Source: CAVTPD01 sp963736575 | GTDB taxonomy: Bacteria; Bacteroidota; Bacteroidia; Cytophagales; JAAEPT01 | Assembly (NCBI GenBank): GCA_963736575.1 | Contig: CAVTPD010000001.1 | Span: forward strand, 1,426,001 to 1,490,000 | Reading direction: 5' to 3' | DNA: 64,000 nt | In this document: positions 1 through 10,105 of the stretch, piece by piece | How the letters are laid out: the number at the start of each line of letters is the position of its first letter | How positions within the stretch are numbered: the stretch's first letter is position 1 | The notes under the pieces: model-generated | What the model saw: only the letters and a program-made list of their open reading frames with translations | Told to the model about the DNA's origin: nothing | Databases searched by the model: none | Position numbers and translations under genes: made by a program

Positions 1-1770
1 GGTAACAATTTCTTCAGCCTTAAGCTGTAAATTTTTATAATCGTATTGCTGCTTGCCTTCGTAATCAAAATTAAATAGTAAAGTTAACTCTGTAGTTTCT
101 ATAATATCTTGTTGTAAGATTATATCAACTCTAAATGGTAAACTAATATCATTATAGTCCATAGCAGGTAAAATAGAACTAGAAGTGTTTTCAGAGACTA
201 CCAAGTTTGGGTTAGTACTATTAATAGCACATGTTGTATTCTCTGTACTTTCCCAAAGCATGTTTTTTACTCTTATATAGACCTTTAATGTATCACTAGC
301 ATACAATGCATGGTTAGTGGAGTCTATTAAAACTTTAAAAGTAGGGTTTTGGGTATTTGTTAAAGCATTATATGGGTTTAGGTAGGTACCTATTTTGTTT
401 TTCAAATTAGAATTTATATCCAGTGTGTCTATGATATCGCCGGTTCTTTTTAATTGTTCAATAACTTCTAGCGCAGACATTTCAGGAAAATGTGAACGAA
501 CTAATGCTGCTGCACCAGCCACAGCGGGTGCGGCAATTGAAGTTCCTAATTGCAATTTATAAGAAGAGTTGTCGGCATCGTGTGCAGTTGTGATTACATT
601 CCAACCAACTGCCGAAATATCTATGCTATAACCGTAACATGATCTATTTAATTTTCTTTTACCAGGAGTTGTCGCTGTGATAGAACATACATTGTCTAAT
701 GCTGCAGGGAAATAATCTTTTTCAGCGTTTTCATTCCCAGCAGCTGCAATAATTACAGCATCGTGTACAAAAACAGCATAGTTAATGATACTTTGGTATA
801 TCTCTCTTGTATCATCTTCATAAATAGATGCAGGTGAACCCCAAGAACAATTAATTACTTTACAACCTTGTTCTGCAGCCATAATTATACCTTCGTATCC
901 ATATAAGATGTAATTTCCATCACTATCTGGCGAAACTTTATAAGGTACAAACTTGCTATTAAGTGCTGTTCCTACTATACCTTTTCCATTATCGGCTGTT
1001 GCAGCCGCAACCCCTGCTATTAAAGTCCCGTGTTCTCCGGTGCCTTGTGGTTGGGTAGGATCGTTATCCCATTCAGCTAAATCCCAACCAGAGAAATTAT
1101 CTGTTAATGGTAATGAGCTATTATTGTTGTAATAATCGTTGTCGTCATTTAATCCATTTATAGGATCTGCAAAATTGTGCTTAATAGCATCTTTTAAATC
1201 TTCATGATTTAAATTAAAACCAGCGTCAACAATACCTATATATACATTGGTATCTCCTCTTTCTATGTCCCAAGCATCAAAAAAGTTATGTCCTTTTAAT
1301 ACGTTTGAAGCACCGTAGTTATGGGATAAGCTCGTGTCTGTAGAAGGATCGTTAGGTATATATAAAGTAGAAGAGCCATTTAATGGCGTTACTAATTCCA
1401 CTAAAGCATGCTCTTTAATTCTATTTAATTGATCTAAAAAGTTTCTGTTTTCAGAAATTTTTACCCGCCACAACAAATAAGCTTGCTGGCAATGTTTAGA
1501 TTCTGTTGTTTCTGTAAATAGGTGTGCTCTAGTAATAGGATTAGCCTTATCTATTTCTTTTAACTCTTCTAACTCTTCTTTTATTTCGTTAATAGTAAGA
1601 TTTAGACATATAGTTCCATTAAGCTTTATATAGGCTTCATTAGGCGAAAAAGTATTTTTTTTGTCAAAAGTTTGTGCATTGGCTATAAAAACCATGTTTA
1701 TAAGTAATAGGTATAAAAATAATCTTTTCGAATAGAGTGTGCCACAGTTCTGTGTTGTTACCTTTTTCAT
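1..1770 (-). CDS. Secreted subtilisin-like serine peptidase (S8), 3' end outside window
   Basis: The frame is open from an ATG at 1770 to the window edge (590 codons), so the C-terminus is missing. The N-terminus has a lysine-rich start and a hydrophobic signal peptide ending near residue 36 (MVFIANAQ). The subtilase catalytic triad is visible: Asp182 in GIVDAGF, His247 in EHGTLIAGV and Ser411 in GTSIAAPAVAG, with the oxyanion Asn in AAAGNEN. Residues about 40-150 form a propeptide-like region. The protein is predicted to be exported and to hydrolyse proteins. Many flavobacterial S8 enzymes end in a T9SS sorting domain, but that part cannot be checked here. It is divergent from the GH15 gene. 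Confidence 0.93.
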   Translation of the reverse strand, partial: MKKVTTQNCGTLYSKRLFLYLLLINMVFIANAQTFDKKNTFSPNEAYIKLNGTICLNLTINEIKEELEELKEIDKANPITRAHLFTETTESKHCQQAYLLWRVKISENRNFLDQLNRIKEHALVELVTPLNGSSTLYIPNDPSTDTSLSHNYGASNVLKGHNFFDAWDIERGDTNVYIGIVDAGFNLNHEDLKDAIKHNFADPINGLNDDNDYYNNNSSLPLTDNFSGWDLAEWDNDPTQPQGTGEHGTLIAGVAAATADNGKGIVGTALNSKFVPYKVSPDSDGNYILYGYEGIIMAAEQGCKVINCSWGSPASIYEDDTREIYQSIINYAVFVHDAVIIAAAGNENAEKDYFPAALDNVCSITATTPGKRKLNRSCYGYSIDISAVGWNVITTAHDADNSSYKLQLGTSIAAPAVAGAAALVRSHFPEMSALEVIEQLKRTGDIIDTLDINSNLKNKIGTYLNPYNALTNTQNPTFKVLIDSTNHALYASDTLKVYIRVKNMLWESTENTTCAINSTNPNLVVSENTSSSILPAMDYNDISLPFRVDIILQQDIIETTELTLLFNFDYEGKQQYDYKNLQLKAEEIVT

Positions 1771-1941
1771 GTAATTCACTATTTATCAAGTCCTTGAAAA
1801 AAAAGTTTTCTCAGACTAATATGAAGCAAAAATCAAACCATTATTTAAGTATAGTGGTTACTTCCTATTAACAGCTAATTTTAACAGTTTTGCTAAAGTA
1901 TTATTTGGTACTATATTTAAGCAGAATACTAAAATACGAAT

Positions 1942-3738
1942 ATGGAGCAAAGACATACGTATGATATGGGAGTGGTAGGGAATTGTGCTTTCCTATCCTA
2001 TATAGACAAAGACGCAGATATTAAATGGATGTGCTGGCCACGTTTTGACAGTTCTTTTATTTTTGGAGGATTGTTGGACGATGAAAAAGGAGGGAACTTC
2101 TCGGTTAAGCCTTTTTCGGACCAATATGAGTCAACTCAGTCCTATATTGAGAATACCAACGTTTTAAGGACCGAATTTGAAACGGAGTATTCTAAATTTA
2201 GGGTAACAGATTTTGCTCCTCGTTTTAAACAGCATGGCAGAAATTATAAGCCATTAATGCTTATAAGAAAAATTGAACCTTTAGTAGGTACACCAAGAAT
2301 TAAAGTTTCTTGTAATCCCAAAGGTGATTACGGTAAACTAAATCCTGAAGTATATCAAGGCAGTAGCCATATTAGGTATATGGGAATGGGTAAACAAGTT
2401 AGATTGTCTACTAATATTCCATTAAATTATATAATGCAAGAGGATACCTTTGTATTAAACGAGACAAAATATCTAATCTTAACGTATGGCGTACCATTAG
2501 AAGGCGCTATAAAAGAGACTGCTGAAGATTTCCTAAGGAAGACCATTGAATATTGGAGAGATTGGGTGAAAAGTACCAGTATTGGACCTTTCTATCAAAA
2601 TCAGATTATTCGTTCGGCTTTATTGCTGAAAATAAAACAATACGAGGATACTGGGGCTATTATAGCAGCAGGTACAACCAGTTTACCCGAACACCCCGGT
2701 AGTGGTAGAAACTGGGATTACAGGTATTGTTGGATGCGTGATGCGTATTACACCTTAACGGCATTCAATAACATTGGTCACTTTGAAGAATTAGAGCGTT
2801 ATTTCCATTACATCGAAAATACGATGATCAATGAGGAAGGCCGTTTCCAACCGTTATATACCATTGATGGTAAGAAGGACATCATTGAAATAGAAACAGA
2901 CCTTAAGGGTTATGCTAAAGGGGGCGATAACCGACCAGTACGTATTGGTAACGATGCTTACACGCATATTCAAAATGATGTTTACGGACAAGTAATTGTT
3001 TCGTTAATGCCGTTGTATGTGGATTATCGTTTTATTGCTTCTGAAAAAATACAGTCTAGTAGATTAATCATGCATTGCTTGAAAATGATCGAATTGACTA
3101 TGAATGAACCCGATGCTGGTCTTTGGGAATTCAGAAACCTTGCGCAAGAACATTGTTATACGTTCCTTCTTCACTGGGCCGGTAGTAACGCAGCAATGCG
3201 GATTGCCAAAGCGCTTAAAGATGAAGACATGTATAAACTAGCGGAAAGGCTTATGAAAGCTTCTGCTCAAAAAATAGAGCAATGTTGGATTAAGACAGGC
3301 TATTATGCCCAAGCAGTTGGTACAGATCGTTTTGATGCCAGTTGTTTACAGCTTATTACAATGAACTACATAGATCCGAATAGTGAAAAAGCTAGAGTCC
3401 ATCTTCAACATATGGAAGCGGCGCTTAAAACTAAAGAAGGATTATTCTACAGATATGTACATGCAGATGATTTTGGTGAAGTAAAATCTACGTTCTTAAT
3501 CTGTGCATATTGGTATGTAGAAGCGTTAGCTGCTGTTGGTAGAGTAGAAGAGTCGGTAGAGATCTTTGAACGCCTTAACGGTTATGCCAACCATGTTGGT
3601 TTATTAAGTGAAGATGTAGATGCACCAACTAAGAGCCAGTGGGGTAATTTCCCGCAAGCATATTCTCATGTTGGGCAAATTAACGCGGCTTATAGAATTG
3701 CGAAACGTCAAGATCAGCCAGTTTATTTAAGTTATTAA
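1942..3738 (+). CDS. Glycoside hydrolase family 15 protein (glucoamylase/trehalase-like)
   Basis: This 598-residue cytoplasmic protein (no signal peptide) has the two-part layout of bacterial GH15 enzymes. Residues about 5-190 are the trehalase-like N-terminal domain (MGVVGNCAFLSYID; CWPRFDSSFIFG). Residues about 210-590 are the alpha/alpha-toroid catalytic domain, with the conserved WDYRYCWMRDAYYT segment near residue 257. GH15 enzymes release glucose from alpha-glucans, and some bacterial members with this N-terminal domain are trehalases. The substrate cannot be assigned from sequence alone. The gene ends 4 bp before murI, so the two are probably co-transcribed. Confidence 0.85.
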   Translation: MEQRHTYDMGVVGNCAFLSYIDKDADIKWMCWPRFDSSFIFGGLLDDEKGGNFSVKPFSDQYESTQSYIENTNVLRTEFETEYSKFRVTDFAPRFKQHGRNYKPLMLIRKIEPLVGTPRIKVSCNPKGDYGKLNPEVYQGSSHIRYMGMGKQVRLSTNIPLNYIMQEDTFVLNETKYLILTYGVPLEGAIKETAEDFLRKTIEYWRDWVKSTSIGPFYQNQIIRSALLLKIKQYEDTGAIIAAGTTSLPEHPGSGRNWDYRYCWMRDAYYTLTAFNNIGHFEELERYFHYIENTMINEEGRFQPLYTIDGKKDIIEIETDLKGYAKGGDNRPVRIGNDAYTHIQNDVYGQVIVSLMPLYVDYRFIASEKIQSSRLIMHCLKMIELTMNEPDAGLWEFRNLAQEHCYTFLLHWAGSNAAMRIAKALKDEDMYKLAERLMKASAQKIEQCWIKTGYYAQAVGTDRFDASCLQLITMNYIDPNSEKARVHLQHMEAALKTKEGLFYRYVHADDFGEVKSTFLICAYWYVEALAAVGRVEESVEIFERLNGYANHVGLLSEDVDAPTKSQWGNFPQAYSHVGQINAAYRIAKRQDQPVYLSY

Positions 3739-3742
3739 ATAT

Positions 3743-4546
3743 ATGGATCAACGTCCTATTGGGATTTTTGATAGTGGAATTGGTGGGCTAACCTTAGCCC
3801 ACGAAATCCAGAAAATATTACCTAATGAACGTATCATTTATTTTGGTGATACGGCTCATTTACCTTATGGAGATAAATCTCCAACTTCCATACAAGCCTA
3901 TTCTATTAAAATTTGTAACGTGTTGTTGCAGCAAAATTGCAAGCATATTGTAATAGCATGCAATTCGGCTTCTTCGGCAGCATATGATTTAGTAAAAACC
4001 TATGTGGGCAGTAAAGCAGAAGTTACAAGTGTAATTGATCCTATTGTTGATTATGTAGGCGAAAAGTACGCAGGTAAAACGGTAGGGGTTTTGGGTACAA
4101 AGCAGACTATTTTTTCAAATATCTATAAGTCGAAAATTGATGCACTTTCCCAAAAAATAGATGTTCGTTCGTTGGCTACTCCTTTATTGGCACCCATGAT
4201 AGAAGAGGGGTTTTTCGGAAATACCATTTCTAAAAGTATTATTAACGAATACCTTAAAGATTCTGTTTTAGATGGAATTGATGCTTTGATTTTAGGTTGT
4301 ACGCATTATCCATTGATTAAAAAGGAAATTGATGCTTTTTTCGGTGGTAAAGTAGAGATTATTGATTATTCCGTTAAAGTAGCAGCGCATATAAAAGCGT
4401 CATTAATGGATCAAAATATACTTTCGGACCAATTAACCGATAAATATCATTTTTATGTTTCCGATTTCACAGAAAGCTTTCAGAAGTCTACTTCTATATT
4501 TTTTGGCAAAGAACTGAATCTAGAGCAATACAAAATTTGGGATTAA
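3743..4546 (+). CDS. murI: Glutamate racemase
   Basis: MurI interconverts L- and D-glutamate, supplying D-Glu for peptidoglycan. The 267-residue protein has the family hallmarks: GIFDSGIGGL at the N-terminus (Asp10), the first catalytic Cys73 in ACNSAS and the second Cys186 in GCTHYPLI. The length is normal for the family. The start ATG lies 4 bp after the GH15 stop. The last 184 bp (4364-4547, through the stop codon) recur as a near-perfect direct repeat 5,742 bp downstream at 10106-10289, described separately. The gene itself looks intact. Confidence 0.97.
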   Translation: MDQRPIGIFDSGIGGLTLAHEIQKILPNERIIYFGDTAHLPYGDKSPTSIQAYSIKICNVLLQQNCKHIVIACNSASSAAYDLVKTYVGSKAEVTSVIDPIVDYVGEKYAGKTVGVLGTKQTIFSNIYKSKIDALSQKIDVRSLATPLLAPMIEEGFFGNTISKSIINEYLKDSVLDGIDALILGCTHYPLIKKEIDAFFGGKVEIIDYSVKVAAHIKASLMDQNILSDQLTDKYHFYVSDFTESFQKSTSIFFGKELNLEQYKIWD

Positions 4547-4547
4547 A
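4364..4547 (+). repeat. Long direct repeat, copy A (3' end of murI)
   Basis: These 184 bases match 10106-10289 base for base, with no gaps and only four mismatches, at 4369, 4387, 4388 and 4407. All four lie in the first quarter, and the last 140 bases are identical. Copy A is the functional murI 3' end including its TAA. The identity stops one base after the stop codon, at 4547/10289. Between the copies lie three co-oriented genes. Confidence 0.95.
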
Positions 4548-4642
4548 CAACTAAAAGTTGTTTTTGCGCTCATTGTTACAGGAAGAATTTTGTTATTAAG
4601 AAAATTAAAAATAGTTTAGTATTGTTTTTAATTATTTGTTAA

Positions 4643-6019
4643 ATGCGTTGTTTATTAATTTTACTCTTTGTTTTTAAGCTCTCTGTCAGTTTCTCTCAAT
4701 ACGATAAGTTATCGGCACCCATTAAGCTCAAAAGCTTTCCAAACCTATATTTTATTGGTCAGGAAGGAAATGATTTTTACAGCTATTCCGTCAATTTAAA
4801 AGAAACGGAAAACAATTATTGGGTAAATGGCGGAAACCGCTACGTTATTAAATCCCCAAAAGGAGCGAAGACTTCAATCAGTAAAAAGATTGTTTTACCT
4901 AAAATTGGTAGTATAAAACCGCGTTATATAGATAAGATAGCTCAGAATGGGCGTTTATTTATTTTGGCAGAATATTTTTTTAACCCTAATAATGTTGAAG
5001 TCATTCTTTATGAAATTGATAATAATGCATCTGTAAGTAAAACGCATAAAGTTTTTACTTTAGAAAGGGCTTTTATGGCTAATGATTTTGATCTGAAATC
5101 TAATAAAAATGGTGTTTTAGTATGTTACAGAGTGAATAAACAAATTACCTATAAAATTTTAGACTTAAACAAGGATCAGCTATTAGAAGAGATGAGTGTA
5201 TTTATACCCCATTTAAATGGCAAAATGATGTTGGCTTTTATGGAGAACTTTTCGCTCTTTGTAGCCACATTTATTACAGATGCTTTAGAAGTTGTAACCG
5301 TTAATAATGGATGGGTTATAAAAAACGAAAAAGTAGGAAACAATAAATTTGAACCTTATAAATATTCATGGGAGCGTTCCGGGGATAATTTGTTTTTGGT
5401 TAGTTTTTATGAACATATAGACTTGGAAGGTCCTGTAGGTATTTCTATTCAGAAATTTTATTTGAATAAACCCTATAAAACAAAAAGATATTATTTTTCA
5501 AAAGAGGATTACAAACAGTTTCAGGTGAAGCGGGATGAAAATGATTATTTTTCATTAGATCGTGGTTTTAACCTAGAAGTTGTGGCATCAGATAATCATA
5601 TTTATAGCACTGCTGCTGTGATAGGTGATAGCAGGTATCAACAAATATTGCTTTTCGCATTTGATAAAGATTCTCTTGAAATGACAAATCAAGACGTGAT
5701 TTTAAGAAATAAAGTATATGGTAAAGAGTATACTAATTTTTGTATATACCCTAATAAAGACCAGTTAGGGGGATTCTATTTCGATAGTGATAAATCTTTA
5801 ACTGCTAAAAAGATGTCGGATTTAATTTTTCCTATTAAAAAAGATAAATCGGGTGTATTGATTGGCTTAGAACATAATGGTAAAAAATTAGACAAAAAGA
5901 ATTACGGAAAAAAGAAGCTAATAAGACAGACTGATCATTGTTTCGATCAAGGAGATTACATAGCCGTTTTAAACAAAAAGGGTAATTCAAAAGGGTATTG
6001 GGAAATAATAAAGAAATAA
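4643..6019 (+). CDS. Secreted protein of unknown function in the DUF3857 cluster
   Basis: I do not recognise a family for this 458-residue protein. It begins with a signal peptide (MRCLLILLFVFKLSVSFSQ), so it is exported to the periplasm or envelope. The rest is rich in aromatic and beta-forming stretches, with repeated units such as LFILAEYFF, LFVATFI and LFLVSFYEH, which would suit a beta-propeller; this is an inference. No catalytic motif is visible. Its TAA overlaps the ATG of the next gene (TAATG at 6017-6021), so translation is probably coupled to the transglutaminase protein. It is the first gene of the trio bracketed by the murI repeats. Confidence 0.8.
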   Translation: MRCLLILLFVFKLSVSFSQYDKLSAPIKLKSFPNLYFIGQEGNDFYSYSVNLKETENNYWVNGGNRYVIKSPKGAKTSISKKIVLPKIGSIKPRYIDKIAQNGRLFILAEYFFNPNNVEVILYEIDNNASVSKTHKVFTLERAFMANDFDLKSNKNGVLVCYRVNKQITYKILDLNKDQLLEEMSVFIPHLNGKMMLAFMENFSLFVATFITDALEVVTVNNGWVIKNEKVGNNKFEPYKYSWERSGDNLFLVSFYEHIDLEGPVGISIQKFYLNKPYKTKRYYFSKEDYKQFQVKRDENDYFSLDRGFNLEVVASDNHIYSTAAVIGDSRYQQILLFAFDKDSLEMTNQDVILRNKVYGKEYTNFCIYPNKDQLGGFYFDSDKSLTAKKMSDLIFPIKKDKSGVLIGLEHNGKKLDKKNYGKKKLIRQTDHCFDQGDYIAVLNKKGNSKGYWEIIKK

Positions 6020-7986
6020 TGAATTTAAGGCTTTTTATCACTTTATGTAACCTTATTTTATTTGTAGGTGCAGGTTACAGTCAAGGAAATTTAACTCTAA
6101 AGTCTATTGATTGGGCATTAGAGCACGAAGATAACTTTAAGCCTTTGTTAAGGTATTATTGCTATCAATTTCCAGATCAACCAGTATTTATAGCTAAAAA
6201 AATAATTAACTATACGTTTAAAGTTGACCAAGAAAACAAAAAACTTACTGCTGAAAGAGAAGAAGAAACCCATTACATGACCTATGTAGGTGACAGATAT
6301 ATAGTTAATGATGTGACTAAGGATCAGAATTCAGAGGTAAATTATGTGATTCTTGACAGAAAACATGGACCCAATAGACCAGACCTTGTTTTTAAGGACG
6401 TTGAAATTGGTTCTATCTTTTATCATGATCTTAAAAAAGCTGAATACAAATTTCGTCTAGGTAAATATTATTATGGTGGTTATTATTATGGCGATAATAC
6501 TAAAATAGTTTTCACTTCAAAATCGTATAATGATTGCCGTTATCTTACCAACGAAACCTTAGTAGAGTATTTCCCAACCTTGTATCAAGAGATAAATTTT
6601 GATATACCTGAAGGCGTTGATATTGATTTAACAACATTTAATTTACCAGAAGAAAACTTTATTAAAACCGAAGTACCATCAAAAGAAGGTAAAACAATAA
6701 CCTATAAGGTTTATATTCAAGATGGTGTAGAACAAAAGAAAAATAATCCAGGAGGAAGGTTTATATATCCACATATATTAATTACACCTCATTCTTTCAT
6801 GACCAATGGCCAAAAAGTAAACGTCTTTGAATCTGTGGGAGATTTATATTCTTGGTATCATTCTTTAGTGCAAGGAATGAAACAGAACACAAGTGTTTTT
6901 CAGCAAACTTTAACAGATGTTCTTAAAGGGAAGAAAACAGAGGAGGAAAAGATTAAAGCAATTTACTATTGGGTTCAGGATAATGTAAGATATGTAGCGT
7001 ATGAGGACGGAATAGCTGGTTACCAACCTAAACCTGCAGAAGATGTTTTTCTTAAACGATATGGTGATTGTAAAGGGATGGCAAATTTGCTTAAAATGAT
7101 GCTCATCTCTCAGGGCTATGATGCTCGTCTAACATGGTTAGGTACCAATATAGTTCCCTATAATTATGATGTCCATTCACTAGCAAGTGATAATCATATG
7201 ATCTGCACACTGTTTTTTAAGGGGAAAAAATATTTTCTAGACCCAACCGAAAAATATGCCGCTTTAGGAGAAAATGCACAGCGTATACAAGGACGCCAGG
7301 TAATGATTGAAGATGGGGAGAATTACATTATAGAAACCATTCCTGAAACAGGTATATCCGATGATAAAATATCAAGAAAATATTATCTTAAATTGACTGA
7401 CAATAAACTTACGGGTAAGGTACGCTTAGATTATTCTGGTGAGGGTAAAAGAATTTATTTAAATGCCATGAATAATTTACGCGTGGATTTTAAAGACAGA
7501 GCATTAGAAAATTTGATTAGCAAAAAAGACGATGATGTTTTTCCTACAGATGTAACATCTTCTGATTTAGAAAATAGAGAATCTGATATTGAAATTGATG
7601 CCAACGTAGAAATATACAACAAAATTATAGACGCAAATACACAGAAGTATGTACTTCTAAATATTATAAAAGACGACTTTTTTAGCTTTAAGATCGATAC
7701 TACCAGAAAACACGGTTATGATTTTAAATTAAAAGGTCAGTTTGATGTATATCTAGACTTAGAAGTTCCCTATAAAACCAAAATATCTAACCTTCCAGAG
7801 AGTTTCACTGTTGAAAACGAATTGTTTACCTATTTGTTAACAACAGAAGTAAAAAGGAATAAAATAAGTGTACATAAAAAAGTGCTCATTCATAAACCGG
7901 TATTAGAAGCCAAAGAAATTAAAAATTGGAATGAAGCTATCTTAAAACTGAATAAAGAGTTAAATAAAGCCATCGTATTAAATTAA
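6019..7986 (+). CDS. DUF3857/transglutaminase-like secreted protein
   Basis: The start was placed at the ATG at 6019 because it overlaps the upstream stop and opens directly into a signal peptide (MNLRLFITLCNLILFVGAGYSQ); an earlier in-frame start would add seven unrelated residues. The protein has 655 residues. The first half matches the DUF3857 beta domain seen before bacterial transglutaminase-like domains. The transglutaminase core follows, with an apparently complete Cys-His-Asp triad: Cys351 in YGDCKGMANLL, His393 in SDNHMICTLF and Asp408 in FLDPTEK. The C-terminal part is beta-rich. The function is unknown; a thiol acyl-transfer or peptidase activity in the periplasm is plausible. The next gene starts 3 bp downstream. 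Confidence 0.88.
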   Translation: MNLRLFITLCNLILFVGAGYSQGNLTLKSIDWALEHEDNFKPLLRYYCYQFPDQPVFIAKKIINYTFKVDQENKKLTAEREEETHYMTYVGDRYIVNDVTKDQNSEVNYVILDRKHGPNRPDLVFKDVEIGSIFYHDLKKAEYKFRLGKYYYGGYYYGDNTKIVFTSKSYNDCRYLTNETLVEYFPTLYQEINFDIPEGVDIDLTTFNLPEENFIKTEVPSKEGKTITYKVYIQDGVEQKKNNPGGRFIYPHILITPHSFMTNGQKVNVFESVGDLYSWYHSLVQGMKQNTSVFQQTLTDVLKGKKTEEEKIKAIYYWVQDNVRYVAYEDGIAGYQPKPAEDVFLKRYGDCKGMANLLKMMLISQGYDARLTWLGTNIVPYNYDVHSLASDNHMICTLFFKGKKYFLDPTEKYAALGENAQRIQGRQVMIEDGENYIIETIPETGISDDKISRKYYLKLTDNKLTGKVRLDYSGEGKRIYLNAMNNLRVDFKDRALENLISKKDDDVFPTDVTSSDLENRESDIEIDANVEIYNKIIDANTQKYVLLNIIKDDFFSFKIDTTRKHGYDFKLKGQFDVYLDLEVPYKTKISNLPESFTVENELFTYLLTTEVKRNKISVHKKVLIHKPVLEAKEIKNWNEAILKLNKELNKAIVLN

Positions 7987-7988
7987 TT

Positions 7989-10085
7989 ATGAAATATCTG
8001 TTTTTACTTCTTTTTGCCTTGTATGCGTCTTTATCTATGGCAATAGACGGCGATCTTAAGGATATACAAAAGACATATTGGTCTCAGGGTTCTTATAGTG
8101 ATGTCATACCTGAACAATGGAAAAATGAATCAGCCGTAATTATATATCAATCTTTTTACAACGAGTATACTAAAATAGCATTATCTGGTAAACTAGAGCA
8201 CAGAAGTATTGTACGAAGAAGAATCAAATTACAGGATCAAGCAGCGGTTAACCAGTTTTCTTTTTTTGAATACGACCCATTTGAAAAAAGACGACAAGAA
8301 ATCAATTATTTGATGTCTGTTAAAGTTATTAAACCAGATGGTTTGGAAACTGTAATCGATACCTCTTATGCTGAAAATGTATACGAAGATGATGAAATAG
8401 TAAAAAAGAAATTGGCTGTTCCTGATCTTGCGCCTGGTGATATTATAGATTATTTTGAAGTAGAAAAAAATGTAATTAAAAGAGTGGGAACATATTTTGA
8501 ATTCCCTATAAAGTACCTCACATTAACTTGGGATCATCCTGTAATAAAACAAGAAATTGAATTTAAAGCATTAAGGAAATGCCATATTAATTTTAAATCC
8601 CTAAATGGTGCCCCCGAGTTTAAACCTAATATTAATGATGACGAATATGTTTCTTACTTATTAGTAGATGAGATGAGAGACAAAAATGAGGAGTCAATTT
8701 GGGTCAATAAAATAGCTTCTTTACCGTCAATAAAATTTAAAATACTTTACTCTTCTTCAGATTATAAATTGGGGAATTATAACTTTTATGATGCAGGCAG
8801 TCAAGTAAAAACATCTGTTTCAAAACAAGATGTGCTTGATTTTTTAAATCATCAGATGCCAGAATCATTACCATTGTGGTTAAATAAAGGCGTTGATGGA
8901 CCTGTGAGTGATAAAATAGAAAAAATAAAAAGTCTTAAAACGGAAAAGGAAAAGCTATTAGCGTATTATCAATTAGGAACATATTATAGAAAGACCAACA
9001 GAGACTACATTAGAACTACACGTTATAACAGGTTGTTAGATGATAATTCTAATATGAATAATTTGTTGACTTATTTTTATCCAGTAGTTAACTATTGTAG
9101 AGACAATAACATCAATCATGAGCTGGTTGTAGCCCCAAGTAAACATTTGTCTAAAATAGAAGATATTATTTCCTCGGAAGAGTTGTTTCCTATGCTAAAA
9201 GTAAATCTTAACAATGAAGAAATATATTTCTACCCTAATTGTTATATAGCTCCTGCAGGTGAAATTCCTTATTTTCTACAAGGTGTTAAAGGATACACGG
9301 TTAAATTAGAGAAAAGAACTTCCCACAGAACGATTAAAGAAATAACTATACCTTTTAGTGATACACATGTTGATATAAATGAAATTGAAGTGCATTTAAA
9401 ACCTGAAAAAGACCTTGTTCAAATTAATAATAACATTACTAAATCAGGCTTTTTTAAATACGATAAAATAACGGAATTAAAAATGGATTTAGAGGAGATG
9501 TATTATCCCTTTTTAACCGAAAAAAATCATCGGGTTGACCCTCCGAAATACGACTATTATGGAGTTCCGCAATATTATAGGGCAGCCAGAGGCTATGGAA
9601 TTAATTTTAAAGACTACGATTATGATGTTACCCAATTAGGGATTTCTTTCGATCATCCCTCGCTTTCTTTTCATGAGGTTTTTAGTTATGAAGACAAAAT
9701 ATATACAATAGGAAATGAAAATTATCTAATCTCTCTTAATAGGTGTGTTCCTAAACAAATGAAAATCCCTAAAGCTGACAGAGAGAACAGAACATTGGAT
9801 GTGTATATGACGGTACCTAGAAGTTATCAGTTTAATTTAAAAATTGCTGCTCCCGAAGGTTATGAATTGGATAACTGGGAACGCTTAAATACCGACTTTG
9901 ATAATGAAATAGGGAGTTTTAAATCAGAAGTAAAGTATTTGAATGGTATTTTGTACATCACTACCGTTAAAACCTATAAGAACGATTATTTTAAAAGCGA
10001 TAAATGGAACAAAGTGATTGATTTCACTGATTTTGTATATGACTTTTTCTCGCATGGTGTTGTTCTAAAAAAGGCAAATATATAA
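7989..10085 (+). CDS. DUF3857 protein with degenerate transglutaminase domain
   Basis: This 698-residue protein has a signal peptide (MKYLFLLLFALYASLSMA) and the DUF3857 domain, with phrases such as HRSIVRRRIKLQDQAAVNQF and LAPGDIIDYFEVEKN. It is a paralogue-like partner of the preceding gene. Where the partner has GDCKGMANLL, this protein has DDNSNMNNLL, so the catalytic Cys appears to be replaced, and no matching His or Asp motif follows. It is therefore probably a non-catalytic partner or structural subunit. The stop is followed within 21 bp by the truncated second copy of the murI 3' end. Confidence 0.85.
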   Translation: MKYLFLLLFALYASLSMAIDGDLKDIQKTYWSQGSYSDVIPEQWKNESAVIIYQSFYNEYTKIALSGKLEHRSIVRRRIKLQDQAAVNQFSFFEYDPFEKRRQEINYLMSVKVIKPDGLETVIDTSYAENVYEDDEIVKKKLAVPDLAPGDIIDYFEVEKNVIKRVGTYFEFPIKYLTLTWDHPVIKQEIEFKALRKCHINFKSLNGAPEFKPNINDDEYVSYLLVDEMRDKNEESIWVNKIASLPSIKFKILYSSSDYKLGNYNFYDAGSQVKTSVSKQDVLDFLNHQMPESLPLWLNKGVDGPVSDKIEKIKSLKTEKEKLLAYYQLGTYYRKTNRDYIRTTRYNRLLDDNSNMNNLLTYFYPVVNYCRDNNINHELVVAPSKHLSKIEDIISSEELFPMLKVNLNNEEIYFYPNCYIAPAGEIPYFLQGVKGYTVKLEKRTSHRTIKEITIPFSDTHVDINEIEVHLKPEKDLVQINNNITKSGFFKYDKITELKMDLEEMYYPFLTEKNHRVDPPKYDYYGVPQYYRAARGYGINFKDYDYDVTQLGISFDHPSLSFHEVFSYEDKIYTIGNENYLISLNRCVPKQMKIPKADRENRTLDVYMTVPRSYQFNLKIAAPEGYELDNWERLNTDFDNEIGSFKSEVKYLNGILYITTVKTYKNDYFKSDKWNKVIDFTDFVYDFFSHGVVLKKANI

Positions 10086-10105
10086 AGTCTATTATTAAGC
10101 AATAT

